NCBI RefSeq assembly: GCF_003627815.1
Contig: NZ_CP032698.1
Span: forward strand, 2,728,001-2,792,000
DNA from: Streptomyces hundungensis
Lineage (GTDB): Bacteria > Actinomycetota > Actinomycetes > Streptomycetales > Streptomycetaceae
DNA: 64,000 nucleotides
Reading direction: 5' to 3'
The notes below the pieces were generated by a model. That model saw only the letters and a list, made by a program, of their open reading frames with translations. It was not told the origin of the DNA and made no database searches. The translations under genes and the position numbers were made by a program. This document shows positions 1 to 8,213 of this stretch, piece after piece. Each line of letters begins with the position of its first letter. Position 1 is the first letter of the stretch.

Positions 1-143
1 ACGACCGGCCCAACGACCGCCCCCCGCCGGGGGAAACGTGAGTACGAGGGCTGTTGCGGGAAGAACAGGTGCAGAGACGAGCGGGGAAGCCGCGGCCGGG
101 ACGCCGCTGCCATCCCCCGCGCCGAGCCGCGGGAGGCCGACAG

Positions 144-2390
144 GTGTCGAGCGCAGCCGAACAGAAGGCAGTGCGGGGTGCCGCGCCCGGCACGCAGGGG
201 CAGCGAGGAACGAACGGCCACCGAGGTGAACCGGGGGCCCTGCGCCCCCCTGTCTGGCCGGGCGCCCCCACCCCGCTCGGGGCGCGCTTCCGGGTCGGCC
301 CCGACGGTGTCGCGGGCACCAACTTCGCGCTGTGGGCGGGCGGCGCCGAAGCGGTCGAGCTGTGCCTCTTCGACCCGGCGGACACCGAGACCCGCCTCGC
401 GCTCACCGAACTGACCCACGGGATCTGGCACGGCTTCGTCCCGGGCGTACGCCCCGGGCAGCGCTACGGGTTCCGGGTCCACGGGCGCTGGGACCCGTGG
501 ACGGGGGCCCGCTGGAACCCGGCGAAGCTGCTGCTCGACCCGTACGCGCGGGCCGTGGACGGCGACTTCGCGCTGCCGCCGGAGGTGTACGGGCACGTAC
601 GGGACTGGCCGCAGCAGCAGGTCGCCGACACCGTGCGCGACGACCGGGACTCGGCGCCGCACCTCCCCAAGGGCGTGGTGGTGCAGGACGACGACGACTG
701 GGCGGACGACCGCCGCCCCAAGACCCCCTGGGCCGACTCCGTCATCTACGAGCTGCACGTACGCGGCTTCACCCGGCTCCACCCGGACATCCCCGAGCCC
801 CTGCGCGGCACCTACGCGGGCCTCGCGCACCCGGCCGCCATCGACCACCTGGTGCGGCTCGGGGTGACGGCGGTGGAGCTGCTGCCGGTGCACCAGTTCG
901 CGCACGAGGACCATCTGCTGCGGCGCGGACTGCGCAACTACTGGGGCTACAACTCGATCGGCTACTTCGCCCCGCACGCCGCCTACTCGGCGAGCGGGAC
1001 CGCCGGGCAGCAGGTCGGCGAGTTCAAGCGGATGGTGCGGGCGCTGCACGCGGCGGGCATCGAGGTCATTCTCGACGTGGTGTACAACCACACCGCCGAG
1101 GCCGGGGAGATGGGGCCGACGCTGTCGCTGCGCGGCATCGACAACCGCGGCTACTACCGACTCCAGGGCGACGCCCGCCGCTATGCCGACTACACGGGCT
1201 GCGGCAACACCCTGCATGTGGTCCAGCCCCATGTGCTGCGGCTGATCACGGATTCGCTGCGCTACTGGGTGACCGAGATGGGAGTGGACGGCTTCCGGTT
1301 CGACCTGGCGGCGGCGCTGGCCCGCTCGATGCACGACGTGGACATGCTGTCGCCCTTTCTCGCCGTGATCGCCCAGGACCCGGTGCTGCGCCGGGTGAAG
1401 CTGATCGCCGAACCGTGGGACGTGGGCAGCGGCGGCTACCAGGTGGGCTCCTTCCCGCCGTTGTGGACCGAGTGGAACGACCGCTACCGCGACGCCGTAC
1501 GCGACTTCTGGCGGGGCGCCCTCCCGGACGTGCGCGATCTGGGGTACCGGCTCTCGGGCTCCAGCGACCTGTACGCCTGGGGCGGCCGGCGCCCGTACGC
1601 GTCCATCAACTTCATCACCGCGCACGACGGTTTCACCCTGCGCGACCTGGTCTCCTACGAGCGCAAGCACAACGAGGCCAACGGGGAGGGCAACCGGGAC
1701 GGCACCCATGACAACCGGGCCTGGAACTGCGGCGTGGAGGGCGAGACCGACGATCCGGAGGTGAACGCCCTGCGGCGGCGCCAGGCGCGGAACCTGCTCA
1801 CCACCCTGCTGGTGTCGACGGGTGTGCCGATGCTGGTGGCCGGCGACGAGATGGGCCGCACCCAGGGCGGCAACAACAACGCGTACTGCCAGGACGGCGA
1901 GGTGAGCTGGGTCGACTGGTCGCTCCGGGACGAGCCCGGCCCCCGGGGGCTGCTCGAACTGGCCACCCGCCTGGTCGCGTTGCGCCACCGCCACCCGGTG
2001 CTGCGCCGGCGTGCCTTCTTCTCCGGGCGGGCGCGGGGCGCGGACGGGCTGCGGGACCTGGCCTGGTTCACCGTGCGGGGCGAGGAGATGACGGAACAGG
2101 ACTGGTACGCCCCGGCCGCGACGCTCGGCCTGTATCTGTCGGGGCGCGACATCCCCGGGCGCGACGCGCGGGGTGCTCCGGTGACCGACGACAGCTTCCT
2201 GATCCTGCTGCACTCGGCGGACCGCCCGGCGAGCTGTGTGCTGCCGGGGCCGCCGTGGGCCGCCTCCTACGAACGGGTCGTGGACACCGCGCGGGAGGAC
2301 CAGGCCGAGGCGCCGGGCGGAACACACCGGGGCGGCGACACGGTGACGCTGCCGGCCCGGTCCCTCCTGGTCCTGAAGGTGGTCGAGTAG
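144..2390 (+). CDS. glgX: Glycogen debranching enzyme GlgX (isoamylase-type, GH13)
   Basis: Hydrolyses alpha-1,6 branches of glycogen (limit dextrin) in the cytoplasm, working with glycogen phosphorylase. The 748-residue product has an N-terminal CBM48-like domain (GTNFALWAGGAEAVELCLFD) and a GH13 barrel. Barrel motifs seen are DVVYNHTAE, GFRFDLAAALAR (nucleophile Asp), LIAEPWDVG (acid Glu) and NFITAHDGFTL. The frame is open from 54, but I chose GTG at 144 because a GGGAGG ribosome site lies 7 bases upstream and the Met/Ala-rich lead 'SSAAEQ' fits GlgX starts. Bases 1-143 upstream show no supportable gene. A convergent response regulator gene follows after 27 bases. The family assignment is firm; the exact start is less so. 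Confidence 0.9.
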   Translation: MSSAAEQKAVRGAAPGTQGQRGTNGHRGEPGALRPPVWPGAPTPLGARFRVGPDGVAGTNFALWAGGAEAVELCLFDPADTETRLALTELTHGIWHGFVPGVRPGQRYGFRVHGRWDPWTGARWNPAKLLLDPYARAVDGDFALPPEVYGHVRDWPQQQVADTVRDDRDSAPHLPKGVVVQDDDDWADDRRPKTPWADSVIYELHVRGFTRLHPDIPEPLRGTYAGLAHPAAIDHLVRLGVTAVELLPVHQFAHEDHLLRRGLRNYWGYNSIGYFAPHAAYSASGTAGQQVGEFKRMVRALHAAGIEVILDVVYNHTAEAGEMGPTLSLRGIDNRGYYRLQGDARRYADYTGCGNTLHVVQPHVLRLITDSLRYWVTEMGVDGFRFDLAAALARSMHDVDMLSPFLAVIAQDPVLRRVKLIAEPWDVGSGGYQVGSFPPLWTEWNDRYRDAVRDFWRGALPDVRDLGYRLSGSSDLYAWGGRRPYASINFITAHDGFTLRDLVSYERKHNEANGEGNRDGTHDNRAWNCGVEGETDDPEVNALRRRQARNLLTTLLVSTGVPMLVAGDEMGRTQGGNNNAYCQDGEVSWVDWSLRDEPGPRGLLELATRLVALRHRHPVLRRRAFFSGRARGADGLRDLAWFTVRGEEMTEQDWYAPAATLGLYLSGRDIPGRDARGAPVTDDSFLILLHSADRPASCVLPGPPWAASYERVVDTAREDQAEAPGGTHRGGDTVTLPARSLLVLKVVE

Positions 2391-2417
2391 GGCAACCCCG
2401 GCGTCGCGACCCCGGCG

Positions 2418-3062
2418 CTAGCCCAGGATCTTGCGGTCGTACGCCACCGCGACCGCGGCGGCCCGGTCCTTGGCGCCCAACTTGCCGTAGATATGGGTGA
2501 GATGGGTCTTCACCGTGGCCTCGCTGATGAAGAGGGCGCGGGCGATCTCCCGGTTGGAGGTGCCCTTGGCGACCAGTTCGAGGACCTCGCGCTCACGGCC
2601 CGACAGCGGCTCCCCGGCCGGCACTGCGGGCGTGCGCACCGCGCTGACCAGACGGGAGGCGATCGCGGGCGACAGCACGGTGCGGCCGGCCGCCGCGGCG
2701 CGTACCGCGGTGAACAGCTCCTCGCGGGGCGCGTCCTTGAGGAGGTAGCCGGTGGCGCCCGCCTCGATCGCGGGCAGCGTGTCCGAGTCGGTGTCGTACG
2801 TGGTGAGGACGAGGACCTTGGAGCGCAGCCCGCGCCGGGTGAGCTCGGCGATCGCGGCCACTCCCCCGCCCCCGGGCATGCGCAGGTCCATCAGGACCAC
2901 GTCCGGGTCGAGACGCTGGGCGAGGTCGACGCCCTCGACGCCGTCACCGGCTTCGCCGAGGACTTCGAAGCCGGCGTCCAGGGCGAACATCCCGCGCAGA
3001 CCGTCCCGTACTACGGGGTGGTCGTCGCAGATCAGCAGGGTGATGGCGGCGTCAGTGCTCAT
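2418..3062 (-). CDS. LuxR/NarL-type response regulator
   Basis: DNA-binding half of a two-component system. The 214-residue protein has a receiver domain with the DD pair at residues 13-14, phospho-acceptor Asp59 in VVLMDLRMPGG, and the conserved K in GYLLKDAPREE. A LuxR-type HTH follows (LSGREREVLELVAKGTSNREIA through TVKTHLTHIYGKLG). The ORF is open further upstream, but MSTDAAITLLICDDHP is the natural start. That start overlaps the stop of the upstream kinase gene by 11 bases, so translation is probably coupled. Last gene of the four-gene operon ABC ATPase, permease, kinase, regulator; it probably controls that exporter or the response to the compound it handles (inference). Confidence 0.92.
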   Translation of the reverse strand: MSTDAAITLLICDDHPVVRDGLRGMFALDAGFEVLGEAGDGVEGVDLAQRLDPDVVLMDLRMPGGGGVAAIAELTRRGLRSKVLVLTTYDTDSDTLPAIEAGATGYLLKDAPREELFTAVRAAAAGRTVLSPAIASRLVSAVRTPAVPAGEPLSGREREVLELVAKGTSNREIARALFISEATVKTHLTHIYGKLGAKDRAAAVAVAYDRKILG

Positions 3063-4320
3063 GGGGGACCAACGGTACGCGCGCCGAGACGGCGGTGCCA
3101 TGGCCGGGCTCGGATTCCACGGTGACCCCGCCGGCGACGCGTTCGGCGCGGGCCCGCATCCCGTCGAGGCCGAAGCCGCCGGTGCCGGAGCGGGCCGGCA
3201 GGTCCAGCGGGTCGAAGCCCCGGCCGTCGTCGCGTACGTCCAGGGAGACCTCGTCGCCCATGAAGGAGAGGGTGACGCCGACGCGGGAGGCGTGGGCGTG
3301 ACGGCTCGCGTTGGCGAGGGCCTCCTGGGCGATGCGCAGCAGGGTCGCCTCGATCTCGTCGTGGAGCTGCACCGCGGTGCCGGTCACCGTGAAGTCGGCC
3401 CGCACCCCGTGCCGGGCCCCCCACTGGGCGACGGTCTTCTTCAACGCCTCGTGCAGGACGCCGTGTTCGAGGTCGAGGGGGCTGAGGTTCTGCACCGAGC
3501 GGCGGGCCTCGCCTAGGCTGTGCCGGGCCAGCGACTGGGCGCTGGCGAGGTGTTCGCGGGCCAGGGCGGGGTCGGAGCTGCTCATGACCACCTGGAGCTG
3601 GGCGATGATGCCGGTGAGGCCCTGGGCGATGGTGTCGTGGATCTCGGCGGCGAGCCGGCGCCGTTCGTCGGCGACGCCGGCCTCCCTTGCCTGGAGCAGG
3701 AGTTGGGCGTGCAGGGCGGCGTTCTCGTCGAGGGCCTGCTGGAGCCGGGCGTTGGTGGTCTCCAGCTCGGCGATGGTCTCGCCCTGCACCCGGGCCCGTT
3801 CGTCCTCCTGCGCCGCGAGGTGGCTGAACACCGTGAGCAGGACGATGTTGATGGCGAGTACGGCCCCGAACAGCACCCACCCCATGGAGCCCTTGGGGGG
3901 CAGCCCGCCCGACTGGGAGCCGGCCATGATGACCGCCGTCGCGAACAGGCCGACCTTGACCCAGCGCCGGGGCAGCACCGCCTGGGCGCCGAAGTAGCCG
4001 ACGACGGCGTAGAACGCGAAGAACGGGTTGAGCCAGGTGAGCGCGAAGGCGAAGGCCCAGCGCAGGAAGTAGTAGACGACGCCCGCGGCGCCCGGCGCCG
4101 ACCGGCCGCGGCGCAGCCGGCCCCAGCAGAGCTGGAGCAGCAGGGCGCCGCCGACCAGGGCGAGGGCGGCCCAGCGGGCGGCGGTGCTCATCAGGAGATC
4201 GGCGGTGGCCGCGGCGGCGAGGCAGCCGATGAACAGCAGCCCGTAGGGGCCCCAGCGGTGGAACGCCTCCCAGCGCTCCTCCACCGTGTCCCGCTTGATG
4301 TCGCTCGCCCCGTCGCTCAT
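3052..4320 (-). CDS. Sensor histidine kinase (HisKA_3 / DesK-NarX type)
   Basis: Membrane sensor kinase of about 422 residues. The N-terminal half carries about five hydrophobic segments (for example residues 26-46, 51-66, 81-110, 147-166). These are followed by a coiled-coil-like stretch (ETIAELETTNARLQQALDENAALHAQ), the dimerisation motif RRLAAEIHDTIAQGL with phospho-acceptor His228, and an HATPase_c domain (ALANASRHAHAS, DDGRGFDP, GGFGLDGMRARAE). No extracellular sensor domain is visible, so it likely senses through its membrane helices, as kinases linked to ABC-2 exporters often do. An alternative ATG at 4383 makes an ATGA overlap with the permease gene and would add 21 residues; I preferred 4320 because the added residues look unlike a protein start. 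Partner of the regulator encoded at 2418-3062. Confidence 0.88.
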   Translation of the reverse strand: MSDGASDIKRDTVEERWEAFHRWGPYGLLFIGCLAAAATADLLMSTAARWAALALVGGALLLQLCWGRLRRGRSAPGAAGVVYYFLRWAFAFALTWLNPFFAFYAVVGYFGAQAVLPRRWVKVGLFATAVIMAGSQSGGLPPKGSMGWVLFGAVLAINIVLLTVFSHLAAQEDERARVQGETIAELETTNARLQQALDENAALHAQLLLQAREAGVADERRRLAAEIHDTIAQGLTGIIAQLQVVMSSSDPALAREHLASAQSLARHSLGEARRSVQNLSPLDLEHGVLHEALKKTVAQWGARHGVRADFTVTGTAVQLHDEIEATLLRIAQEALANASRHAHASRVGVTLSFMGDEVSLDVRDDGRGFDPLDLPARSGTGGFGLDGMRARAERVAGGVTVESEPGHGTAVSARVPLVPHEH

Positions 4321-4379
4321 GGCCCCAGTCTCGTCCACGCCGAAGCCGTCGCGGGAAGCGGCCCGGGGGAACAGCGCCG

Positions 4380-5171
4380 TCATTCCCACCGGAACCAGCG
4401 GGTCGCCGCGGCCGAGAGCAGCACGGTCCACAGGGCGAGGACGCCGAGGTGGTCCCAGCCGGGCCAGCCGCCGGCCGCGGCCTCGCCCAGGGCCTGGGCG
4501 GCGGCGCCGAAGGGCAGCAGTTCCACGATCCGGCCCAGGGTGTCGGGCATCGCCTGGACGGGCAGCCAGACGCCCGCGCTGAACATCATCGGGAAGAACA
4601 CCGCGGAGCCGATGGCGCTCGCGACCTTGGAGGTACGGGAGAGGGCGGAGACCAGGGCGCCGAGGGCGAGCGCGCTGAGGACGGCGAGCAGCAGCGCGAG
4701 GGCGTACCCGAACAGTTGGCGCGGCAGCGCCACGTCGAAGACGAGACGGCCGACCGTGAGGGAGAGGACGGCGGAGAGCAGCGCGGCCGCGCCGTGCAGC
4801 CCCATCTGGGCGCCGAGCAGCGCGGACGGGCGCACCGGGGTGACCGACATCCGGCGCAGGATGCCGCGCTCCCGGTATCCGGTGATCACCGGAGGCATGG
4901 CCTGGAGCCCCGCCATGATCATGGACAGGAGGACGGCGACGGGGACGTAGGCGTCGACGAAGCGGATGCCGCCCAGCGCCTTGTCGGGGTCGCGGAAGCC
5001 CGGGATGGAGCCCAGCACGACCAGCAGGACGGTCGGGAAGACCATGATCCAGAAGAGTCCGGCGGGCTCGCGGCGGAAGAGCGTGGTCTCGGTCCGCAGC
5101 ACCGCGGCGGCGGCCCGGCGGGAGGCGCGGGCGGCGCCCGAGGAGCGCGCGGGGGTGAGGGTGGTGGTCAT
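4380..5171 (-). CDS. ABC-2 type transporter permease
   Basis: Membrane half of a DrrB-like ABC exporter, 263 residues with about six hydrophobic segments (LFWIMVFPTVLLVVLG, VAVLLSMIMAGLQAMPP, ALLSAVLSLTVGRL, ALALLLAVLSALALGAL, AIGSAVFFPMMFSAGVWLP, LGVLALWTVLLSAAATRWF). The segment between TM2 and TM3 reads GYRERGILRRMSVTPV, the classic ABC-2 signature. Its ATG overlaps the stop of the ATPase gene (ATGA), so the two are translationally coupled. The substrate cannot be read from the sequence; the family exports antibiotics, lipids or peptides. Confidence 0.88.
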   Translation of the reverse strand: MTTTLTPARSSGAARASRRAAAAVLRTETTLFRREPAGLFWIMVFPTVLLVVLGSIPGFRDPDKALGGIRFVDAYVPVAVLLSMIMAGLQAMPPVITGYRERGILRRMSVTPVRPSALLGAQMGLHGAAALLSAVLSLTVGRLVFDVALPRQLFGYALALLLAVLSALALGALVSALSRTSKVASAIGSAVFFPMMFSAGVWLPVQAMPDTLGRIVELLPFGAAAQALGEAAAGGWPGWDHLGVLALWTVLLSAAATRWFRWE

Positions 5172-6070
5172 GCCGAGGCCTCCGTCAGGTCCAGGAACGC
5201 GTCGTCCAAGGTGGCCTCGGAGACGCGGAGTTGGTGGGCGGTGATGTGGTTCCGGGCGAGCAGGGTGATCACGGCGTTGACGGTGTCGTCGGTGCCGTGG
5301 ATGGTCACCCGGCCCTGCTTCTCCTCCACGGCGGCGGCCTGCGGCAGCTCGGTGAGCGCGAGGTCGTCGAGGGGGGACGAGGGGGTGAAGGAGATGACGG
5401 TGGAGCCGGCCGCCCGCCGGATCAGCCCCGACGGCGTGTCCAGGGCGGCGAGCCGGCCCCGGTCGATGACGGCGATCCGGTCGCAGAGGCGCTGGGCCTC
5501 CTCCATGAAGTGGGTCACCAGGAGCACGGTGACCCCACCGCGCCGTACGTCCTCGATGAGTTCCCAGGTGTCGCGCCGGGCCCTCGGGTCAAGTCCGGTG
5601 GTGAGCTCGTCGAGCACCACCACGCGCGGGTTGCCGATGAGGGCGAGCGCGATGGACAGGCGCTGCTTCTGCCCACCGGACAGTTTGGCGAAGCGGGTGG
5701 TCAACTTCGGCGCCAGGCCGAGGCGTTCGGCGAGCGGGCGCCAGTCGGCGGGGTCAGGGTAGAAGGCGGAGTACAGCTCCAGCGCCTCACGCACGGTGAG
5801 TTTGGGCTGGAGCTCGCTCTCCTGGAGCTGGGCGCCGAGGATGCGGGTGACCCGGTCGTGGTCGGCGACCGGGTCGTGACCGGCCACCCGGACCGTCCCG
5901 GCGTCCGGGACGCGCAGCCCCTCCACGCACTCGACGGTGGTGGTCTTGCCCGCGCCGTTGGGACCGAGGATCCCGAAGATCTCGCCCTCCTCGACGGTGA
6001 AGCTGACACCGTCGACGGCGGGCTTGCGGCCATACGCCTTGCGCAGTGAGGTGACCTCGATGATTGCCAT
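5168..6070 (-). CDS. ABC transporter ATP-binding protein (DrrA type)
   Basis: Nucleotide-binding subunit of the ABC-2 exporter, 300 residues. Walker A is GPNGAGKTTT (about residues 36-45), the signature LSGGQKQRLSIALALIG, Walker B VVVLDELTTGLDP, and the H-loop VTHFMEEA. The C-terminal about 80 residues match the DUF4162-like tail of DrrA-type ATPases. First gene of a minus-strand operon with the permease and a two-component system. The 199-base divergent region upstream holds three palindromes listed separately. Confidence 0.92.
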   Translation of the reverse strand: MAIIEVTSLRKAYGRKPAVDGVSFTVEEGEIFGILGPNGAGKTTTVECVEGLRVPDAGTVRVAGHDPVADHDRVTRILGAQLQESELQPKLTVREALELYSAFYPDPADWRPLAERLGLAPKLTTRFAKLSGGQKQRLSIALALIGNPRVVVLDELTTGLDPRARRDTWELIEDVRRGGVTVLLVTHFMEEAQRLCDRIAVIDRGRLAALDTPSGLIRRAAGSTVISFTPSSPLDDLALTELPQAAAVEEKQGRVTIHGTDDTVNAVITLLARNHITAHQLRVSEATLDDAFLDLTEASA

Positions 6071-6130
6071 GGGTCGAGAATCCCGGCCGAGGGGGGGTCC
6101 GCCACATCGCCCATCGCGCTCGACCCCGCA

Positions 6131-6146
6131 TCAACCGATCGGTTGA
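6131..6146. promoter_or_regulatory. 16-bp perfect palindrome, candidate TetR-type operator
   Basis: TCAACCGATCGGTTGA reads the same on both strands and lies 61 bases upstream of the ATPase start at 6070. AACCGATCGGTT-like dyads are typical TetR-family operators. No TetR gene is adjacent, so the binding protein would be encoded elsewhere (inference). Confidence 0.55.
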
Positions 6147-6190
6147 CCCGCGCTACGACCCCCCGCGTCCCGGACAGGATCCGCCGGACA

Positions 6191-6202
6191 GGTCCTAGGA
6201 CC
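6191..6202. promoter_or_regulatory. 12-bp perfect palindrome GGTCCTAGGACC
   Basis: A second exact dyad in the same divergent intergenic stretch, between the ABC-2/TCS operon and the ABC exporter pair. Possible regulator site; no function can be assigned from sequence. Confidence 0.35.
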
Positions 6203-6233
6203 AGCGGACGAGCGCGGCCCGTCCGAAACTCGG

Positions 6234-6252
6234 TGGGCACTGTCCGTGCCCA
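6234..6252. promoter_or_regulatory. Inverted repeat upstream of the ABC exporter pair
   Basis: Arms TGGGCAC and GTGCCCA flank a 5-base spacer and end 17 bases before the ATG at 6270. The position suits an operator or a leader hairpin of the downstream ABC exporter operon. Confidence 0.35.
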
Positions 6253-6269
6253 TCCGTAGGCTCGGCCCG

Positions 6270-8213
6270 ATGTCCGAAACACACGCAGCTCTCAAGGACC
6301 AGTCGGCCACCCGCTCGCTCCTGCGGCTCTGGCCTTATGTGCGCCCGATCCGAACACGCCTGTTCAGTGCGGCATTTGTGGCGGTTGTCGCCTCCTGTCT
6401 AGGTCTGGTGATCCCCCTCGTCCTGAAGTGGATCGTCGACGGGCCGGTGGCCGAGCACGACCCCGGCGGGGTGTGGCTCGGCGCGCTGTACCTGCTGCTC
6501 CTCGGGCTCGCGGAGGCGGCGCTCTTCGGGTTCCGGCGATGGCTGGTGGCGCGCCCCCTCGCGAGGGTCGAGGCGGAGATGCGGGCCGATCTGTACCGGC
6601 ACGTACAGCGGCTTCCGGTCTCCTTCCACGACCGCTGGGCCTCGGGCCAGCTCCTGTCGCGCGGCACCACGGACCTCATGCTGCTGCGGATGTTCCTGGC
6701 GTTCCCGCTGACCTTCCTGCTCGTCAACGGGGTCACGATCCTGGCCGGGTTCGCGATCCTGCTGTCCCAGCAGTGGAGCCTCGGGCTCGTACTGCTCGTG
6801 CCGGTGATCCCGCTGGTGGTCCTCTGCTCCCTGTTCGAGACCCGCTACTCGCTGGTCGCGCGGCAGGCGCAGGACCAGGTGGGCGATCTGACGACGGTCG
6901 TCGAGGAGAGCGTCCTCGGCATCCGGATCATCAAGGGGTTCGGGCAGCACCGCAGCCAGGCGCTGGCCTTCCGGGAGCTCTCCGGGCGGCTGCGCGGCAC
7001 CGAACTCGCCAAGGCGCGGTTGCTCGCCGGGCTCTGGGGCCTGATCACCACGATTCCCGAACTCGCCATCGGGGCGGCGCTCGTGCTCGGCACGGTGCAG
7101 GTCGCCGACGGCGACCTCTCGGCCGGGACGCTGGTGGCGTTCCTGTCCACGGCGCTCGCGCTGCGGTGGCCGGTGGAGTCGATCGGGTTCCTGCTGGCGA
7201 TGAGCCAGGAGTCCGCGACGGCTACGGCGCGGTTCTTCGAGGCGATGGATGCGGAAGAGGAGGGTGCTGGTTCCTCCGGCCTCCTGGGCTGTGCCCCGGA
7301 CCCCCTTCTCGGTGACCCCGGATCGTCTTCGTCCGCGGACCGTGCTCCGGGGGCGCTGCCCCCGGGCCCCCGCTCCTCAAACGCCGGAGGGGCTGAAGTG
7401 GTGCCGACCGGCGGTGAACTGGCCTCGGCAGATTGGGAGTTGAGCGCCCGCGACAAGGGCGGGGTTCGGTTCGAGGGGGTTGGCTTTCGGTATCCGGATG
7501 CCGCGGACGGGAGTCCGCCCGTGCTCGCGGGGATCGATCTGCACATTCGGCCCGGGGAGACCATGGCGCTGGTCGGGGGGACCGGGTCGGGGAAGACCAC
7601 GCTCACCGCGCTCGTGCCGCGGCTGCACGAGGCCGGGGCGGGGCGGATCACGCTGGACGGGGAGGACATCGCGCACATGTCGCGGGAGCGGCTGCGCGGC
7701 CTTGTGGCGGTGGCGTTCGAGGAGCCCACGCTCTTCTCGGCCACCGTCGGGGAGAACGTCCTGATGGGCGGCGGCGGCCCGGAGGATCTGGAGCGGGCGC
7801 TCGACATCGCGCAGGCCCAGTTCGTACGGCGGCTCCCGCAGGGCGTGGACACGCAGGTCGGCGAGCAGGGGCTGAGCCTGTCCGGCGGGCAGCGGCAGCG
7901 GCTCGCGCTGGCCCGGGCGGTGGTGGGGCGGCCGAGGTTCCTGATCCTCGACGATCCCCTGTCGGCCCTGGACGTCCACACCGAGGCACTGGTGGAGGCG
8001 GCGCTGCGGCGGGTCCTTCAGGAGACCACCGCGCTGGTGGTCGCGCACCGCCCCTCCACGGTGATGCTCGCCGACCGGGTGGCCCTGCTGTCGGGCGGCC
8101 GCATCACCGCCGTCGGCACGCATCAGGAACTGCTGCGGGACAGCGCCGAGTACGCCTGGCTGATGTCCGGCGCCACCGAACAGCACGACGACGAGGGGAA
8201 GGACGGGCGATGA
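6270..8213 (+). CDS. ABC exporter half-transporter, subunit 1 (degenerate ATP site)
   Basis: TMD-NBD fusion of 647 residues. The transmembrane domain spans about residues 20-320 (SAAFVAVVASCLGLVIPLVLKW, FPLTFLLVNGVTILAGFAIL, others). The NBD has Walker A GGTGSGKTT, signature LSGGQRQRLALA, Walker B FLILDDPLSALD and H-loop VVAHRPST. Two catalytic positions are altered: the Walker B Glu is Asp (LDDP) and the Q-loop Gln is Glu (FEEPTLF), as in the degenerate site of heterodimeric exporters. The linker before the NBD contains about 38 residues encoded by a dispersed genomic repeat (7285-7398). ATG at 6270 was chosen over GTG 6246 because MSETHAALKDQ is a natural start. Its stop overlaps the next gene's start (ATGA), and the two subunits probably pair. 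Confidence 0.9.
   Translation: MSETHAALKDQSATRSLLRLWPYVRPIRTRLFSAAFVAVVASCLGLVIPLVLKWIVDGPVAEHDPGGVWLGALYLLLLGLAEAALFGFRRWLVARPLARVEAEMRADLYRHVQRLPVSFHDRWASGQLLSRGTTDLMLLRMFLAFPLTFLLVNGVTILAGFAILLSQQWSLGLVLLVPVIPLVVLCSLFETRYSLVARQAQDQVGDLTTVVEESVLGIRIIKGFGQHRSQALAFRELSGRLRGTELAKARLLAGLWGLITTIPELAIGAALVLGTVQVADGDLSAGTLVAFLSTALALRWPVESIGFLLAMSQESATATARFFEAMDAEEEGAGSSGLLGCAPDPLLGDPGSSSSADRAPGALPPGPRSSNAGGAEVVPTGGELASADWELSARDKGGVRFEGVGFRYPDAADGSPPVLAGIDLHIRPGETMALVGGTGSGKTTLTALVPRLHEAGAGRITLDGEDIAHMSRERLRGLVAVAFEEPTLFSATVGENVLMGGGGPEDLERALDIAQAQFVRRLPQGVDTQVGEQGLSLSGGQRQRLALARAVVGRPRFLILDDPLSALDVHTEALVEAALRRVLQETTALVVAHRPSTVMLADRVALLSGGRITAVGTHQELLRDSAEYAWLMSGATEQHDDEGKDGR
7285..7398 (+). repeat. 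Dispersed Streptomyces intergenic-type repeat inserted in frame in an ABC gene
   Basis: The stretch contains a GGGGGCGCTGCCCCCGGGCC hairpin followed by CGCTCCTCAAACGCCGG and AGGGGCTGAA. This is the motif I recognise as a very common dispersed intergenic repeat of Streptomyces. Here it lies inside the coding frame and is translated as a Gly/Pro/Ser-rich linker (about residues 339-376) between the membrane domain and the ATPase domain. Recognition of the motif is from memory, not a search. Confidence 0.6.

Noticed and set aside
38..229. Plus-strand frame with a GGGGG site before GTG 38
   Set aside because: Pro/Arg/Ala-rich translation with no family, overlaps the better supported glgX start region.
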